Shown: positions 35,405-45,988, counted from the first letter of the stretch. The stretch: 64,000 bases of DNA from Gallibacterium anatis DSM 16844 = F 149 (GCF_000379785.1 NZ_KB903668.1:1-64000); one strand, 5' to 3'. A program made the numbers and translations. Notes: generated from the sequence alone by a model not told the origin.

Positions 35405-37009
35405 CTATTCAACAATATCAACACCATAAAATGCGTTATACCCGAACGGACTCTGTGCATAATTACGAACACGTGGACTTAGCGGAGTATAACTGACCGA
35501 ATGAGCCACTGGAATCCACGGCACTGCCTTATGGAAAATTTCCTGTGCCTGTTCGTATAACGGAGTACGCACATTTTTATCTGAAGTGACGATCGCTTTT
35601 GCCAACAAAGCATCAAATTCTTTATTACACCAACGAGAATAGTTACTGCCGTTATTAGCATTTTCACAACTTAACAACGGCGATAAGAAGTTATCCGGAT
35701 CACCGTTATCTCCCGACCAACCATAAATTCCGGCAGTAAACTCGCCGGCACGGGTACGCTTAATGTAATCGCCCCATTCATAGCTGACCAATTTTGCTTT
35801 TACACCAATCTTCGCCCAGTCATTCTGTAAAATTTCTGCGGTACGACGTGGATTAGGGTTGGAGGCTCGCACCACCGGCTGTACCCAAAGTTCGGTTTCA
35901 AAACCATCAGGGAAACCGGCTTCCGCTAACAGCTGTTTCGCTTTTTCCAGATCAAACGGATAATCCTGAATACTGTCGTTATAGCTCCAAATTGTTGGTG
36001 GCAAAGGACTTTTTGCCGGAATACCTGCCCCTTGATACACAGATTCAATGATCGCCGCTTTATCCGCTGCATAATTTAATGCCTGACGGACTTTTTCGTT
36101 ATCAAACGGTTTTTTCTCTGTATTAAACGCAATATAAGCAACATTCAAGCCCGGTTGTGAAACCAGTTGAACTTTAGGATCTTTCTTCATTCGCTCAAGA
36201 TCGGCAGCATTCGGGAAATCAATCATATCACACTGCCCTTTCTGCAATTTTGCATAACGCGCTGTTGCATCCGGTGTAATACTGAAAATTAACGTATCGA
36301 TCGGAGTTTTACCACGCCAATAATCCGGATTGGCTTTATAACGCAACGCCTGATCCAATTTTGCACCGGCAAAAATAAACGGACCGGTTCCAATCGGATC
36401 GGTATCCACTTTTTCCGGTGTTCCTTTTTTCATCATTTGATCCGCATATTCCGCCGAATAGATAGAAAGGAAATCCATTCCTAATGTCGGTAAAAAGGTC
36501 GCATCCGGACGAGTTAAGGTAATTTCTACCGTATTATCATCCACTTTTTTGACTGATTTTAATAATTGCGGGAACTTCATCGCATTAAAGTAAGGATAAG
36601 TGCCTTTCGATACATTGTGGTAAGGATGATTCGGATCAAGCTGACGCATAAAAGAGAAAATCACATCATCGGCATTGAAATCACGTGTTGGCTTGAAATT
36701 TTTACTACTGTGGAATTTCACGCCTTTTCTAAGATGCAGCGTATAAGTCAAATTATCTGCAGAAATCTCCCAACTTTCCGCCAATCCCGGTTCAATCTCA
36801 GTTGATCCGCGCTTAAAGTTAATTAAGCGATCATAAACTTGCTGCGAACTGGCATTATAAGAAATGCCATCCATTACCAATGCCGGACTAATTCCCTGCG
36901 GATAACGGCTGGTACAGTTAATAAAGGTTTTATCTGCATAAACAAAATTAGCCGCTCCTAATAAAGTCGCCGCCACTGCACTTAAAGCAAAAACTGATTT
37001 TAACTTCAT
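35405..37009 (-). CDS. dppA: ABC transporter periplasmic binding protein, DppA/HbpA family
   Basis: Family 5 solute-binding protein of 534 residues for dipeptides and, in Haemophilus (HbpA), haem or glutathione. The signal peptide (LSAVAATLLGAANFVYA) is cleaved before DK and has no lipobox, as in DppA rather than the lipoprotein HbpA. The mature part tracks E. coli DppA closely: GLAESWEISADN, RQLDPNHPYHNVSKG, DPIGTGPF, ISPDATARYAKLQK-like and WSGDNGDPDNF. I chose the ATG at 37009 with GGAGTA upstream; the frame extends 11 codons more. No dppBCDF permease genes are adjacent, so it must use a permease encoded elsewhere. Confidence 0.88.
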   Translation of the reverse strand: MKLKSVFALSAVAATLLGAANFVYADKTFINCTSRYPQGISPALVMDGISYNASSQQVYDRLINFKRGSTEIEPGLAESWEISADNLTYTLHLRKGVKFHSSKNFKPTRDFNADDVIFSFMRQLDPNHPYHNVSKGTYPYFNAMKFPQLLKSVKKVDDNTVEITLTRPDATFLPTLGMDFLSIYSAEYADQMMKKGTPEKVDTDPIGTGPFIFAGAKLDQALRYKANPDYWRGKTPIDTLIFSITPDATARYAKLQKGQCDMIDFPNAADLERMKKDPKVQLVSQPGLNVAYIAFNTEKKPFDNEKVRQALNYAADKAAIIESVYQGAGIPAKSPLPPTIWSYNDSIQDYPFDLEKAKQLLAEAGFPDGFETELWVQPVVRASNPNPRRTAEILQNDWAKIGVKAKLVSYEWGDYIKRTRAGEFTAGIYGWSGDNGDPDNFLSPLLSCENANNGSNYSRWCNKEFDALLAKAIVTSDKNVRTPLYEQAQEIFHKAVPWIPVAHSVSYTPLSPRVRNYAQSPFGYNAFYGVDIVE

Positions 37010-37137
37010 CTGATTACTCCTACGTAATAGTTTATTATGCATCCGAGATCAACTTCCGCATTATGGCGATATAGCATAGTCAATCAAAATTGAAACTGAA
37101 ATAACAAAAAGTTTCGTTTTATAACTAAATTGAATAA

Positions 37138-38541
37138 CTATGATTTACCACGTTTATTCTGCATTACAGCACCGACATCCGCACGATAGAACAGGAATGT
37201 TACCAACGATAATATGCCGAAAACAGATAAGGTAAAGAAGGTATAACTGAAATTCGCAATCAGCTCCGTACCTTGCGCTGTGTGCTGATAGTATAAGTTT
37301 AATACCACAGAAGCAGCGGCAATTCCTAAACTGATACCAATCTGTTGTACCACACTTAATAACGTTGTACCAGCACTAACTTGATCATCTTTCAATTCGC
37401 TGACCATTAAGGTATTGACACTGGAGAAAATCATTGAAATACAAGCACCGTAAAACATTATGCTGATAATGCTCCACCATAATTGCTGATAGATACCGAC
37501 CAAGCCTAAACAAAGAATAGCCAACGTTAATAACACACTGACGCAAATTAAAGTCTTTTTATAACCGAATTTCACAATGATTTTAGTATTAATCGGCTTC
37601 ATAATAATTGAACTGATTGCAAGCGGCACCATCATCATTCCGGCTTTATCCGGCGGATAGCCCAAACCCAACTGCAACATTAACGGTAATAAAAAAGGCA
37701 CACCGGCGGAAGAGAGCCTAATTAAAATATTGCCGATCATACTTAACGAAAACGTGGAATTTCTAAAGACTGAAAGCGGAAACAGCACTCGCTGTTTCCC
37801 TTTAGCATAAAACACATAACTTCCCACCAAGAGAAAACCGATAGCGACAAAATAGCAAGCTAACGCCTTATCATGCGCTGCTTCGCCGACAAAATCCAAG
37901 CCTAAAGTCGCCAACACGATTCCACCGGAAAAAAGGACAAAGCCGATAATATCAAATCTGCTCGCTTTCCCTGTTAAATTCGGCATATAAAAACGTGCAC
38001 ACACAATGCCGAACACACCAACCGGAATATTAATCAAGAAAATCCAATGCCACGACATATAAGTGACCAGCCAACCGCCAAGTAACGGTCCCATAATCGG
38101 TCCGGTTAATCCTGCCATTGCCATTAAATTCCACGCCGATAACAACTGGCTTTTCGGCACTGCTTTGATCAAAGTTAATCTGGCAACCGGCATCATCATT
38201 GCACCACCGATACCTTGCACAATACGAGATAAAATTAAAACATTTAATGAAGAGGAAAATGCACAGAATATCGAACCAATCACAAACATCGCGACCGCAT
38301 AACGGAAAACATTTAACGTCCCATAGCGATCGGCAATCCAGCCGCTAAGCGGCATAAACAATGCTACGGTCAAGGCATAACTGATCACCGTTAATTGCAT
38401 ATTTAACGGCGATTCATTTAAATCTCGTGCAATGGTCGGCAATGAAGTGTTTAAGATCGTAACGTCGAGAGTTTGCATAAAAAACGCAACCGATGCGATC
38501 CACGCCAAGCCTCGATACTCTTTGCTTAACTGAGAAGCCAT
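37138..38541 (-). CDS. MFS drug exporter, DHA2 family (MdtD/EmrB-like)
   Basis: Inner-membrane exporter of 467 residues with about 14 helices. DHA2 motifs are LDVTILNTSLPTIARDL after the first helix, the motif A-like GWIADRYGTLNVF and GLTGPIMGPLLGGWLVTYMSWHWIFLINIPVG (motif C and D2). The closest well-known relative by appearance is MdtD (YegB). No membrane-fusion partner or regulator is adjacent, so the substrate is unknown. It lies 12 bases after mobB on the same strand, perhaps in one transcript with the ccm genes. Confidence 0.88.
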   Translation of the reverse strand: MASQLSKEYRGLAWIASVAFFMQTLDVTILNTSLPTIARDLNESPLNMQLTVISYALTVALFMPLSGWIADRYGTLNVFRYAVAMFVIGSIFCAFSSSLNVLILSRIVQGIGGAMMMPVARLTLIKAVPKSQLLSAWNLMAMAGLTGPIMGPLLGGWLVTYMSWHWIFLINIPVGVFGIVCARFYMPNLTGKASRFDIIGFVLFSGGIVLATLGLDFVGEAAHDKALACYFVAIGFLLVGSYVFYAKGKQRVLFPLSVFRNSTFSLSMIGNILIRLSSAGVPFLLPLMLQLGLGYPPDKAGMMMVPLAISSIIMKPINTKIIVKFGYKKTLICVSVLLTLAILCLGLVGIYQQLWWSIISIMFYGACISMIFSSVNTLMVSELKDDQVSAGTTLLSVVQQIGISLGIAAASVVLNLYYQHTAQGTELIANFSYTFFTLSVFGILSLVTFLFYRADVGAVMQNKRGKS

Positions 38542-38553
38542 AGACTACTTCCC

Positions 38554-39057
38554 TTAATGATGATTGAAATATTTAACAATAAAATCAGCGATCTGCTGTG
38601 GTTGATTAATATCTAACTGAGGTACATCTGTTGCGCTTAAGGATAAGCGATAATCCAACGCCAATGCAATGGTGTAATCATCTATTTCAGGCAATGGCTT
38701 TTCCAATTGTTGGCGATGCAATAAAATTTTTGCAATCGGTTCCTGTTTAAACCCTTCCACCAAAATCAGATCAACCAACTGCGGATCAAATTGGGCAGCA
38801 AGATAATCCAACGAAACCGGCGCGGGCGTTTCCGTCATCAACGCCCAACGTTGATCACAAGTCATAATCACCTGTTTAGCGCCTGCCTGTTGCATTCGCC
38901 AACTGTCTTTTCCCGGCTTATCCAACTGCACATTGTGGTGTGTATGTTTGATCACTGCCGTACGAATCCCGCGTGCTGCTAACAATGGCAATAACTTTTC
39001 CAGTAATGTCGTCTTTCCGGTACCGCTATACCCTGTAATACCCAGCATCGGGATCAT
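38554..39057 (-). CDS. mobB: Molybdopterin-guanine dinucleotide biosynthesis protein B
   Basis: GTP-binding accessory protein of 167 residues that assists MobA. It has the P-loop GYSGTGKTTLLEKLLP (residues 7-22), VIKHTHH, KDSWRMQQAGAKQVI and LVEGFKQEPIAKI. The family function is molybdenum cofactor delivery. It lies 25 bases downstream of ccmI on the same strand, so it may be cotranscribed with cytochrome c maturation, both serving periplasmic anaerobic reductases. Confidence 0.92.
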   Translation of the reverse strand: MIPMLGITGYSGTGKTTLLEKLLPLLAARGIRTAVIKHTHHNVQLDKPGKDSWRMQQAGAKQVIMTCDQRWALMTETPAPVSLDYLAAQFDPQLVDLILVEGFKQEPIAKILLHRQQLEKPLPEIDDYTIALALDYRLSLSATDVPQLDINQPQQIADFIVKYFNHH

Positions 39058-39082
39058 TATTGCTTACTCCTTTTTTATTGTT

Positions 39083-39982
39083 TTATTGTTGTGATGAATT
39101 TGGCTGTTGGCGTTGCATCTCTTGGCGCGCATTTTCAATGCTGCGCTCCAATAATTCACGTTTCGGATCATCTTTTGGCAACAGTTGCAACATCATATTC
39201 CAACTGACAATCGCCATTTTATAATCACCACGCTGAAAACTGTCAAATGCCAATAATCCTAATGCATCAGCATTACTATGATCTTGACGAATCACTTCGG
39301 ATAATAACGCTCGCCCTTTGCTATTATCATTTTGATCTTGAGAAAACATTAAAATTCTGGCGTAAGCCAATTTATAGGTAAGATCGCTCGGCTGCAATTG
39401 ATAGGCTTTGGCGTAACTGTCCAGCGCTAACTGTGCTTTATCGGTTGCCATCGCCATTTGTCCCATTAGCCACCAATATTCGGCATTTTCAGGATTACGT
39501 TGTAATTCCTGACGTAACGCAACAATAAACTGCTCCAATTCAGCATTGGATAATGGTTGTTTTTGTTCATCTTTCAAACGCTCAAAAAAGTGCGGTAAGT
39601 TTTGATAAGATTGCTCCAACATCTGTTCGGCTCGCCAAGATCCAACTGCAAAATAACTTGCTGATGCCATTGTTAGCAACAACAAAAAACCGGAAACAAA
39701 CCATATTTTACCAAACTGTCGCCCTGAAAGCGGTATCGCATTAGTCTGTTCCGGAATATCGGATAACAACGACTGCTGTAATTCTGTTTTTAATTGTTGC
39801 TCGTTATCCAATAATCCCTGTGCCGCTGCCACTTCAATTTCTTTCACGCGATCGAAATAAAAGGCTTTATTAAATGCCTCACGTTTAATTTCCGTTGTTT
39901 TTTTAGGTTTGCGTAACAACGGTAAAAAACAGATAACGGCAATGACCAACGTTAATCCTAAAACACTTAACCAAAAATTCAT
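39083..39982 (-). CDS. ccmI: Cytochrome c biogenesis TPR protein CcmI
   Basis: Membrane-anchored chaperone that presents apocytochrome c to the haem lyase. 299 residues: two membrane helices (about 1-20 and 95-115) enclosing a short cytoplasmic segment, and a periplasmic TPR domain (NAEYWWLMGQMAMATDKAQLALDSYAKAYQLQPSD onward, several 34-residue units). Its ATG lies directly after the ccmH stop. In some species this is fused to CcmH; here the two are separate. Last ccm gene before mobB. Confidence 0.88.
   Translation of the reverse strand: MNFWLSVLGLTLVIAVICFLPLLRKPKKTTEIKREAFNKAFYFDRVKEIEVAAAQGLLDNEQQLKTELQQSLLSDIPEQTNAIPLSGRQFGKIWFVSGFLLLLTMASASYFAVGSWRAEQMLEQSYQNLPHFFERLKDEQKQPLSNAELEQFIVALRQELQRNPENAEYWWLMGQMAMATDKAQLALDSYAKAYQLQPSDLTYKLAYARILMFSQDQNDNSKGRALLSEVIRQDHSNADALGLLAFDSFQRGDYKMAIVSWNMMLQLLPKDDPKRELLERSIENARQEMQRQQPNSSQQ
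39588..39596 (+). repeat. Haemophilus-type DNA uptake signal core
   Basis: AAGTGCGGT, preceded by AAAAA and followed by AAG, is the core of the Hin-subtype uptake signal. It lies inside ccmI. Confidence 0.55.
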
Positions 39983-40459
39983 CTATGCTTTATCCTTTTT
40001 TAATATCTGCTGTAACCGTTGTTGCTGCGCCTCATCCAAATCTTTTTCTATGATATTATCTGCCGACGGGTTGCGTTTACGCCAAAAAATGATAACGCCG
40101 ACAACTAAAAGACATAGCGGCACTAACCATAAAACCAGTGTCGCAGCGGTAAGTGGCGGATCATAGGTTACAAAATTTCCGTAACGCACGACCATATAAT
40201 CAATAATTTCCTGTTTGCTTTTTCCTTGTTGCAGCAATTCAAACACTTTAGATCGCATATCGGTCGCCACTAAGGCATTGGAATCAGCGATATTGTTATT
40301 CTGACATTGCGGACAGCGCAACTCCTGAGTTAATTGATGATAAGTTTGCTCCTGCTCAGTAGAACTGAAATGTAACGCCTCAATCGCAGCATTGGCAGCA
40401 ACGACATATCCGCAACATAGCAGTAGCGCAAACGCTATTTTTTTTATTTGGCTGAACAT
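39983..40459 (-). CDS. ccmH: Cytochrome c maturation protein CcmH
   Basis: Periplasmic thiol-reducing protein of 158 residues, anchored by a C-terminal helix (about 107-125) after an N-terminal signal. The redox motif LRCPQCQNN, which reduces the apocytochrome haem-binding cysteines, and SNALVATDMRSKVFELLQQGKS are characteristic. It overlaps ccmG by 16 bases and abuts ccmI. Works with CcmF and CcmI in the haem ligation complex. Confidence 0.95.
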   Translation of the reverse strand: MFSQIKKIAFALLLCCGYVVAANAAIEALHFSSTEQEQTYHQLTQELRCPQCQNNNIADSNALVATDMRSKVFELLQQGKSKQEIIDYMVVRYGNFVTYDPPLTAATLVLWLVPLCLLVVGVIIFWRKRNPSADNIIEKDLDEAQQQRLQQILKKDKA

Positions 40460-41010
40460 ACCGCCTCCTTCGCATATTTCTCATAAAGCGGTTGCAATTT
40501 CTGCTGCCACACTTGCTGATTCACATCTCCGGCGTGGCGATAACGAATAATGCCTTGGCAATCAACAATAAACGTTTCCGGCGCACCGTAAACCCCAAGA
40601 TCCAAACCGAAACTGCCTTTTTGATCATTGATCACCTCTTGATAAGGATTGCCCAAATCATTCAGCCATTTTTGGGCTTTTTCAACGTCATCTTTATAGT
40701 TGATGCCAATGATGGTAATTCCTTGTTTCGCTAATTGATTTAAATACTGATGTTCAGCAAAGCAGGTTGGACACCAAGTTGCCCATACATTTAACAATAG
40801 CGGTTTTTGCTGTAAAAACAGCTGATCGTTATAAGATTTGCGCTGATCAAACAGATCAATTAGCTGTGTCGTAAGCGGCACTTTTTTGCCGACCAATGCA
40901 GACTCCAACGCTTTCGGATCTTCACCCTGTGCATTACGAATCAACGCTACTGTTGCAACAATGACAAAGATCAAAAAGATAATTAACGGCAAATAGAGTT
41001 TTTTATTCAT
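40444..41010 (-). CDS. ccmG: Thiol:disulfide interchange protein CcmG (DsbE)
   Basis: Membrane-tethered periplasmic thioredoxin-like protein of 188 residues that passes electrons from DsbD to CcmH or the apocytochrome. One N-terminal anchor (about 5-24), then a thioredoxin fold with the active site WATWCPTCFAEH and the cis-proline loop VYGAPETFIVD. It overlaps ccmF by eight bases and ccmH by 16, which implies translational coupling. Confidence 0.95.
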   Translation of the reverse strand: MNKKLYLPLIIFLIFVIVATVALIRNAQGEDPKALESALVGKKVPLTTQLIDLFDQRKSYNDQLFLQQKPLLLNVWATWCPTCFAEHQYLNQLAKQGITIIGINYKDDVEKAQKWLNDLGNPYQEVINDQKGSFGLDLGVYGAPETFIVDCQGIIRYRHAGDVNQQVWQQKLQPLYEKYAKEAVCSAK

Positions 41011-42961
41011 AAACTGCCCCCTTCACCAATTTACTGAAACGATAACGGCGGTCGCACATACATAAAATACTGCCCAATGCCATCAATAAACCACCAAACC
41101 AAATCCAGCGGATAAACGGCTTATAATAGAGTCTTACTGCCCAAGCACCGTTATCCAAACGTTCACCCAGTGCAGCATAAAGATCGCGCGTAATCCCGCC
41201 ATCAATCGCCGCTTCACTCATACTCATTCGGCTCACTTGATAAAAACGTTTTTCCGCTTCCAATTGCGTAATTTTTTTGCCCTCTCTACTGACATCAATT
41301 TCTGCCGTAGCACCTAAATAATTCGGCCCATTACTCTCTTTAACCTGACTGAAGGTAAATTGATAACCGGCAACCTCAACACTATCTCCAACACTCATTC
41401 GCACATCTTTTTCAATGCTGAAATTCTGACTGAAAGCAATGCCGAATACAGTAACTGCAACACCGATATGGGACAAAAACATTCCCCAATGTGAACGAGA
41501 AAGTTTACCGATGCCTTGCAAAAACGAGCTGCGATGTGTGGCACGTTGCTGCAATTCATAACCACCCAACAATACGATAATTGCTGTCATCATTGTGCCT
41601 AAGACAACGCTAACCGTGATGTTATCTGCCAATATTAACGGCAAAATAAACCCTAATAACGCCATTAAAATCACGCTAATCACCACCGGTTTTCTAATCA
41701 CAGAAAATTGATCGCGTCGCCATTTAACTAAAGGCCCAATTCCTAACAACAAAGAGAAAGGCACCATAATAATTAAAAACATCTGGTCAAAAAACGGTGC
41801 GCCAATTGAGATTGAACCCAAGCCCAACTGTTTATGTACCAATGGCAACAATGTGCCTAACAACACCACTGCCAACGCCGTCATCAACAACACATTATTG
41901 AGTAACAGCATTGATTCTCGTGAATAGCGTTGATAATTATCCCGAGAACGAATTTGGCTACCTTTGTAAGCATATAATGCCAGTGAGCCCCCGATCACAA
42001 CCACTAAATACGCCAAAATATATAAGCCACGAGTCGGATCAGAAGCAAATGCGTGCACCGAAACCAAGATACCGGAACGCACTAAAAATGTGCCTAATAA
42101 ACAGAGCGAAAAGACTAAAATGGCTAATAAAACTGTCCAAGCTTTAAAACTACCACGTTTTTCCGTTACCGCAAGGGAATGCAATAACGCTGTACCGGCA
42201 AGCCACGGCATAAACGAGGCGTTCTCTACCGGATCCCAGAACCACCAGCCGCCCCAGCCGAGCTCATAATAAGCCCACCAAGATCCCAACACAATTCCCA
42301 ATGTCAGGAAACACCAAGCCGCTAATGTCCAAGGTCTTGACCATCTTGCCCAAGCGGTATCCAAATTGCCGCTCATCAACGAGGCGATAGAAAAGGCAAA
42401 CGCCACTGAAAAACCGACATATCCCATATACAACAATGGTGGATGGAAAATCAGCCCGATGTCCTGCAACATTGGATTCAACTCTTTACCATCAACCGGC
42501 AAATCCGGAAATGTGCGTGTAAACGGATTGGAAGCAAAAATGACAAAAATCAGGAAGCCGATGCTGATCATTCCCATTACCGCCAACACTCTGGCGACCG
42601 AATCTTGTGGTAAACGGCGGCTAAAAACAGCAACTGCCAAACTCCAACAACTTAATAACCAGATCCACAACAACAAAGATCCTTCGTGCGATCCCCAAAC
42701 GGCGGACAGGCGATAATAGATCGGTAACTGACTATTGGAATTATTTACCACATATTGCACACTAAAATCGTTAATCGCAAACAGATACATTAGCGCAAAG
42801 AAAGCAAAAGAGAGGCTTAAAAACAGCCCCACTGTCATCGGTCTTGCTAAGGAAATTAATAATGGATTATTTTGTTTAACGCCCCATAACGGCACGATGG
42901 TCAGCAAAACAGCAATCGCCAATGCCAACGCTAACGCATAATTCCCGAGTTCAGCAATCAT
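41003..42961 (-). CDS. ccmF: Haem lyase subunit CcmF
   Basis: Inner-membrane haem lyase of 652 residues and about 14-15 helices that attaches haem to apocytochrome c. The WWD haem-handling domain is the tryptophan-rich [19 protein letters not shown] stretch near residue 235. Other family blocks are [19 protein letters not shown] and [14 protein letters not shown]. Length is normal. It overlaps ccmE by four bases and ccmG by eight. Confidence 0.96.
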   Translation of the reverse strand: MIAELGNYALALALAIAVLLTIVPLWGVKQNNPLLISLARPMTVGLFLSLSFAFFALMYLFAINDFSVQYVVNNSNSQLPIYYRLSAVWGSHEGSLLLWIWLLSCWSLAVAVFSRRLPQDSVARVLAVMGMISIGFLIFVIFASNPFTRTFPDLPVDGKELNPMLQDIGLIFHPPLLYMGYVGFSVAFAFSIASLMSGNLDTAWARWSRPWTLAAWCFLTLGIVLGSWWAYYELGWGGWWFWDPVENASFMPWLAGTALLHSLAVTEKRGSFKAWTVLLAILVFSLCLLGTFLVRSGILVSVHAFASDPTRGLYILAYLVVVIGGSLALYAYKGSQIRSRDNYQRYSRESMLLLNNVLLMTALAVVLLGTLLPLVHKQLGLGSISIGAPFFDQMFLIIMVPFSLLLGIGPLVKWRRDQFSVIRKPVVISVILMALLGFILPLILADNITVSVVLGTMMTAIIVLLGGYELQQRATHRSSFLQGIGKLSRSHWGMFLSHIGVAVTVFGIAFSQNFSIEKDVRMSVGDSVEVAGYQFTFSQVKESNGPNYLGATAEIDVSREGKKITQLEAEKRFYQVSRMSMSEAAIDGGITRDLYAALGERLDNGAWAVRLYYKPFIRWIWFGGLLMALGSILCMCDRRYRFSKLVKGAVYE

Positions 42962-43497
42962 TGTTTCTCCTCAGCTTGCGATTTTTGTTCCAACATCATT
43001 TTATCTCGCTCCGATTCCGAACTGAGATCTTTCGCAGATACGCCCATTGGATTATGCACTTTCTTCATCTGTTCACCCAATTCAGGCGGCACATAATTTT
43101 CATCGTGTTTTGCCAATACTTCACTTGCCACTAATGTCGTGGCATCTTTTAGTGTACCCTGTGCCACGATGCCTTGCCCTTCACGGAAAAGATCAGGCAA
43201 AATACCTTCATATTCCACATTAATTGCCGGTCCAATATCGTTTAATTGAAATTTCACTTTCAAACTCTGCGGATCGCGCTCAACCGTTCCTGCCACCACC
43301 ATTCCGCCGACACGAATACGTTGTCCCGGCTCCGGTTTCAAAGAGTCATCATTATTTTTGCCATAGATCACTTCACTCGGCGTATAAAAGAGATCGATAT
43401 TTTGACGTAACGCATACAACATTAATCCAGCCGCAATCGCAATACCGGCAAGCACAAATAACACTAAATACAGTCTTGATTTACGACGTGGGTTCAT
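42958..43497 (-). CDS. ccmE: Haem chaperone CcmE
   Basis: Periplasmic haem chaperone of 179 residues with one N-terminal anchor (about residues 9-29) and an OB-fold. The haem-binding histidine and tyrosine are in [30 protein letters not shown] is the conserved early strand. It receives haem from CcmABCD and passes it to CcmF. It overlaps ccmD and ccmF by four bases each. Confidence 0.95.
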   Translation of the reverse strand: MNPRRKSRLYLVLFVLAGIAIAAGLMLYALRQNIDLFYTPSEVIYGKNNDDSLKPEPGQRIRVGGMVVAGTVERDPQSLKVKFQLNDIGPAINVEYEGILPDLFREGQGIVAQGTLKDATTLVASEVLAKHDENYVPPELGEQMKKVHNPMGVSAKDLSSESERDKMMLEQKSQAEEKQ

Positions 43498-43706
43498 AAT
43501 CCGTTCTCCGTTAAGGCTTGTTGTTTCATTCGTTGTTGACGCTGTTTATCTTTTTCTATTTCCTGCAAAATTTTTGCTTTATTTCTATGGCTAATAACCA
43601 CTAATGCCAATACTGAAATCACTGAAATACCGTAAGAGAGCCACACATATAAACCGTGGTTTCCCATCTGCCAAAAAGCACTCCAACTGTCAAAAAATGG
43701 TGTCAT
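43494..43706 (-). CDS. ccmD: Haem exporter accessory protein CcmD
   Basis: Small membrane protein of 70 residues with one helix ([21 protein letters not shown]) and a charged cytoplasmic tail. [16 protein letters not shown] is the CcmD signature. It helps release haem-loaded CcmE from the CcmABC complex. Position between ccmC and ccmE and the four-base overlap with ccmE confirm identity. Confidence 0.92.
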   Translation of the reverse strand: MTPFFDSWSAFWQMGNHGLYVWLSYGISVISVLALVVISHRNKAKILQEIEKDKQRQQRMKQQALTENGL

Positions 43707-43718
43707 TTTTTCTTCCTT

Positions 43719-44456
43719 CTACTTTTTTGCGACCAATGTTTGCACCCACGCACGTTTTTTCTCCGCACTAAGCAACGCATTGCGATAACGCACCACTGTT
43801 AAATAAACACTCAATAACATAAAACCTAAAATCGCCAACAATAGCGGAATCAACATCTCTGTAGCAATAGACGGTTTTTCAAATTTGGTGATACTCGCCC
43901 CTTGATGCAAGGTATTCCACCATTGCACTGAAAAATGAATAATCGGCAGATTTACCACACCGACAATCGATAAAATACCTGCCGCTTTAGCACCGATACT
44001 CTTATCTTGAAAGGCACTATATAACGCAATAACGCCAAAATAGAGGAATAATAAAATTAATTCAGAAGTCAATCGTGCATCCCAAACCCACCAGGTTCCC
44101 CAAGTCGGTTTTCCCCAAACTGCCCCTGTTACCAATGCCAAAAAAGTAAACACGGCACCAATCGGCGCCATTGCCACCATAGCAAGATTTGCCTGTTTAA
44201 TTTGCCAAACCAATGCCACTAAAGCAGCGATTGCCATTGAAGCATAAATACCCATTGACCAAATGGCCGCCGGCACGTGAATATACATAATGCGGAAGCT
44301 ATTGCCTTGCTGATAATCTGCCGGTGCAAATGCCAACCCCCAAATCATCGCGACCATAAGTACAAGCAGTGAAGCAATGCCTAAAAACGGGATCAAACGC
44401 TGACAAATACGATATTGCGTTTCCGGTTTTGCGTATGGATGTAACCATTTCCACAT
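43719..44456 (-). CDS. ccmC: Haem transporter subunit CcmC
   Basis: Six-helix inner-membrane protein of 245 residues that loads haem onto CcmE. The tryptophan-rich motif WGKPTWGTWWVWDARLTSELILLFLY (near residue 118) is the haem-binding WWD domain, flanked by conserved histidines in MYIHVPAAIWSM and IIHFSVQWWNTLHQG. Lies 12 bases upstream of ccmD and downstream of ccmB. Confidence 0.95.
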   Translation of the reverse strand: MWKWLHPYAKPETQYRICQRLIPFLGIASLLVLMVAMIWGLAFAPADYQQGNSFRIMYIHVPAAIWSMGIYASMAIAALVALVWQIKQANLAMVAMAPIGAVFTFLALVTGAVWGKPTWGTWWVWDARLTSELILLFLYFGVIALYSAFQDKSIGAKAAGILSIVGVVNLPIIHFSVQWWNTLHQGASITKFEKPSIATEMLIPLLLAILGFMLLSVYLTVVRYRNALLSAEKKRAWVQTLVAKK

Positions 44457-44485
44457 AATTTTTCTACCCTTCTATTTATTTATTG

Positions 44486-45148
44486 TTATTGCAAACTTAC
44501 GCGTAATGCCGCCGCTACCGCAAAAGGACAACTGACCAAAGACAACACCAACATTGCTCCCAAAATTGCTAACTGTCCGCCATAAGCCAGATGCAGTGAA
44601 GCAGCATCCAATACGGCTGCAGTAAAAATAAGCACCGGAATAAATAACGGCACCACTAATAAACTTAATAACACACCGCCTTTTCTTAAGCCTACGGTCA
44701 ATGCCACGCCTACTGCACCCAAACAACTTAAAATCGGTGTGCCGACAAATAAGGTTTGCACCAACGCCCACCATACGTCCACTTCAAGCGATAATAAAAG
44801 TGCGGCAATCGGTGATAACAGTATTAACGGGAAACCGGTTAATAACCAATGCGAAAAAATCTTGGCAAGCGCCGTCATTGCTAACGGCATCGGCAATAAG
44901 ATCAACTGTTCCAAAGAGCCGTCCAAATAATCATCTTTAAACAGACGCTCAAAAGAGAGTAATGCCGACAATAATGCCGCCACCCAAACAATACCGGGCG
45001 CAATACGGGATAACAATTGCGGTTCAGGCCCGACAACCAATGGGAACAGCGTAATGACAATTAAAAAAAACCACAGCGGATTTAAAATCTCACCGGGTTT
45101 TCGCATTGCAATTTGTAATTCTCGCTTAATTACTTCGTAAAAAATCAT
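44486..45148 (-). CDS. ccmB: Haem exporter permease CcmB
   Basis: Six-helix ABC permease of 220 residues working with the CcmA ATPase. The N-terminus VIKRELQIAMRKPGEILNPLWFF and FKDDYLDGSLEQLILLPMPL are diagnostic of CcmB. Only two bases separate it from ccmA. With CcmA and CcmC it drives release of holo-CcmE. Confidence 0.95.
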   Translation of the reverse strand: MIFYEVIKRELQIAMRKPGEILNPLWFFLIVITLFPLVVGPEPQLLSRIAPGIVWVAALLSALLSFERLFKDDYLDGSLEQLILLPMPLAMTALAKIFSHWLLTGFPLILLSPIAALLLSLEVDVWWALVQTLFVGTPILSCLGAVGVALTVGLRKGGVLLSLLVVPLFIPVLIFTAAVLDAASLHLAYGGQLAILGAMLVLSLVSCPFAVAAALRVSLQ

Positions 45149-45150
45149 CT

Positions 45151-45798
45151 TTATTCGCTTTTAATAAATTTATATTTTTCCAACTGCACTTTTTGCACTA
45201 TTCGACTCGGCACATCCTGATGACTGGTAATAATCACAATTCCGCCCTGACTGATGTGAAACTCAAATAAATTCGTTAAAACCTGCACACCACGTTTATC
45301 AATCGCATTAAACGGCTCATCCAAGATCCATAACGGCGCAGTTGATAACCATAATCTTGCCAATGCCACACGTTTTTGCTGTCCTGCCGACAATTGACTC
45401 GCCGGAATATCTTCATAACCGAGCAATCCCACAACCTGCAAGGTTTCCCACAATACTTCCGCTTGCTGACGGCTATTGGTTGTTTTTTGGAAAAAGCGCA
45501 AATTTTCCCAAGCCGAAAGTTCCGGTTTCGTACCAGAATGATGCCCTAAAAACAGCAAATTTTGATTAAATTCTTCCTGTTGTTGCAAAATCGGCTCATT
45601 ATTCCATAAAACCTCGCCTTCCCGTGGACGAGAAAGTCCACTTAATGCACGTAACAGTGTTGTTTTGCCTACTCCGTTATGCCCTTCAATCTGTACAAAA
45701 TCACCGCTCTGAAAACAGAGATTCACATCGTTAAACAAAATGCGCTCACCTCGTTGGCAACTGAGATGATTAACTTGTAACTGATTGATTGAATTCAT
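45151..45798 (-). CDS. ccmA: Haem exporter ATPase CcmA
   Basis: ABC ATPase of 215 residues, first gene of the ccm operon. Walker A is [15 protein letters not shown], the signature [16 protein letters not shown], and Walker [14 protein letters not shown] placed the start at 45798 ([21 protein letters not shown]), where CcmA proteins begin; the frame continues 19 codons upstream without support. No strong ribosome site is visible for either start. Operon order is ccmA-B-C-D-E-F-G-H-I. Confidence 0.93.
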   Translation of the reverse strand: MNSINQLQVNHLSCQRGERILFNDVNLCFQSGDFVQIEGHNGVGKTTLLRALSGLSRPREGEVLWNNEPILQQQEEFNQNLLFLGHHSGTKPELSAWENLRFFQKTTNSRQQAEVLWETLQVVGLLGYEDIPASQLSAGQQKRVALARLWLSTAPLWILDEPFNAIDKRGVQVLTNLFEFHISQGGIVIITSHQDVPSRIVQKVQLEKYKFIKSE

Positions 45799-45988
45799 AT
45801 ATTTATAAATGCACTTTGAGATTAATTTAACGGGCAGAAATTCTAACACAAGCAAGCAATAGGTGGTATTTTTATCTAGATGCGAATTATACCTCTTTGG
45901 TAGTAATTTTCACTGCAAAACCAGATTAAATAAATTTTAATTTATTGATATATAAAGTTTTTTTATTATATTAGTAACACACTTTTTT

